Shown one piece after another: positions 4,540 through 5,287 of a stretch of DNA of 5,287 nt (position 1 is its first letter; every line of letters begins with the position of its first letter). The notes under the pieces are model-generated. The model was not told where the DNA came from. It ran no database searches and saw only the letters and a list, made by a program, of their open reading frames with translations. The position numbers were made by a program, and so were the translations under genes. Source of the stretch: Clostridium sp. UBA6640 (GTDB lineage Bacteria; Bacillota; Clostridia; Clostridiales; Clostridiaceae); NCBI RefSeq assembly GCF_002455975.1, contig NZ_DKLM01000045.1, forward strand, positions 1 through 5,287, read 5' to 3'.

Positions 4540-5190
4540 ATGAGCTATTTTACTATCAAAGATGAAGCAAGTGCAGAATTTGAAGAAAGAAAATCTGTGT
4601 TTATAGGATATGCTAAAAGAGTTAAAACTGAAGAAGAGGCTAAAGAATTTGTAGCAAAGATAAAAGCCATGCATAAACAAGCTACTCATAATTGTTCAGC
4701 TTATATAGTAGGAGAAAATAAAGGAATTCAAAGATATAGTGATGATGGTGAGCCGCAAGGTACAGCAGGTATTCCAATATTAGAAGTTATAAAGAAAAAT
4801 GATTTAACAGATATAGCAATAGTAGTTACTAGATATTTTGGAGGTATACTTTTAGGGGCTGGTGGTCTTATTAGGGCTTATTCTAAAGGTGCAGCTGAAG
4901 CTATTAAAGTTGGAGGAATAGTTGAAAAAGTCAAAGGACTCGAGATAAAGGCAAAATTAGACTATGACTTATTAGGCAAAATTCAATATATTTGTGGTAA
5001 AAATCAATGGCATATAGAAGATACTATATATACAGATAAAGTGGAGATTATAATGTATTGTGAAAGTAAAAATTATGATACTATACAGGGGAGTTTTGTA
5101 GAGGCTACTAATGGAAAAGTAATAATTTCTGAAGAAGAAGAGGAATATTACTTTAAAATGGAAAATAGACTTTTTAAAGAGGCAATATAG
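4540..5190 (+). CDS. YigZ/IMPACT family protein (YvyE-like)
   Basis: This 216-residue protein has the two-domain layout and usual length of the bacterial YigZ/YvyE group. The IMPACT-type N-terminal domain (UPF0029, about residues 15-122) carries the signature DDGEPQGTAG (68-77) and VTRYFGG...LGAGGLIRAYS (96-115). The C-terminal ferredoxin-like DUF1949 domain spans about 138-193. An acidic stretch (EEEEEEYY, 198-204) precedes the end. Eukaryotic IMPACT binds GCN1 and modulates the GCN2 kinase; bacteria lack that pathway, and the bacterial role is not settled, though translation or nucleic-acid binding is often suggested. The start ATG 4540 is supported by GAGGAGGG (4523-4530) nine bases upstream; a second purine tract (AAGGGAG) touches the ATG and is too close to serve. 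After the stop, 5191-5287 shows no gene or clear terminator. The family call is very secure. Confidence 0.95.
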   Translation: MSYFTIKDEASAEFEERKSVFIGYAKRVKTEEEAKEFVAKIKAMHKQATHNCSAYIVGENKGIQRYSDDGEPQGTAGIPILEVIKKNDLTDIAIVVTRYFGGILLGAGGLIRAYSKGAAEAIKVGGIVEKVKGLEIKAKLDYDLLGKIQYICGKNQWHIEDTIYTDKVEIIMYCESKNYDTIQGSFVEATNGKVIISEEEEEYYFKMENRLFKEAI

Positions 5191-5287
5191 AGTATTTGAA
5201 TTGTATAAATAAAGTAGGGGTAACGCTCATAGACATATAGGGTTTCATAATGAAAATTTAACTTATGCATGATTTTAATTTCCATAA

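Noticed and set aside
5100..5285. 45-codon minus-strand frame entering from the right edge and overlapping the end of the YigZ gene
   Set aside because: Nothing recognisable in its sequence, most of its upstream context is missing, and it overlaps a secure gene.

Overview
The base composition is strongly AT-rich, codon use favours AGA, ATA and TTA, and ribosome-binding sites are purine-rich (GGAGG-like). The zinc-ribbon and HEAT proteins look clostridial. All of this points to a low-GC Firmicute, most likely a Clostridium chromosome. That is an inference from style and protein families; no taxonomic marker gene is present.

Left part (about 1-906) is a decayed phage or prophage edge. It holds the C-terminal end of a phage holin, cut by the window edge. 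Next comes a 36-codon stub of an SH3-type cell-wall-binding domain, where an endolysin would normally sit. A frameshifted XRE-family repressor lies on the minus strand, facing that stub. Divergent from the repressor is a 57-codon unknown gene with a very strong ribosome-binding site. Its promoter carries a perfect 15-bp palindrome over the -35 element, a credible operator for the repressor. Bases 907-1235 hold no convincing gene but do contain a GC-rich 17-bp palindrome and a possible promoter and leader for the next gene.

Right part (1236-5190) is ordinary chromosome, with all genes on the plus strand. It contains hflX (ribosome-splitting GTPase) with a long extra N-terminal region, a strong intrinsic terminator, a small cysteine-rich zinc-ribbon protein, a HEAT-repeat protein with a helix-turn-helix-like N-terminus, and a YigZ/IMPACT family protein. 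The spacing (tens to hundreds of bases, with terminators or inverted repeats between) suggests mostly single-gene transcription units, not one operon. hflX and the HEAT gene both seem to use TTG starts placed by good Shine-Dalgarno sequences.

The most interesting points are three. The extra N-terminal region of HflX contains an exact JAMM/RadC-type metalloprotease motif (H-x-H-x7-S-x2-D). A 131-base segment upstream of the HEAT gene is closed by perfect 14-base inverted repeats and preceded by a perfect TATAAT. Both ends of that segment recur in shortened form just after the HEAT gene.
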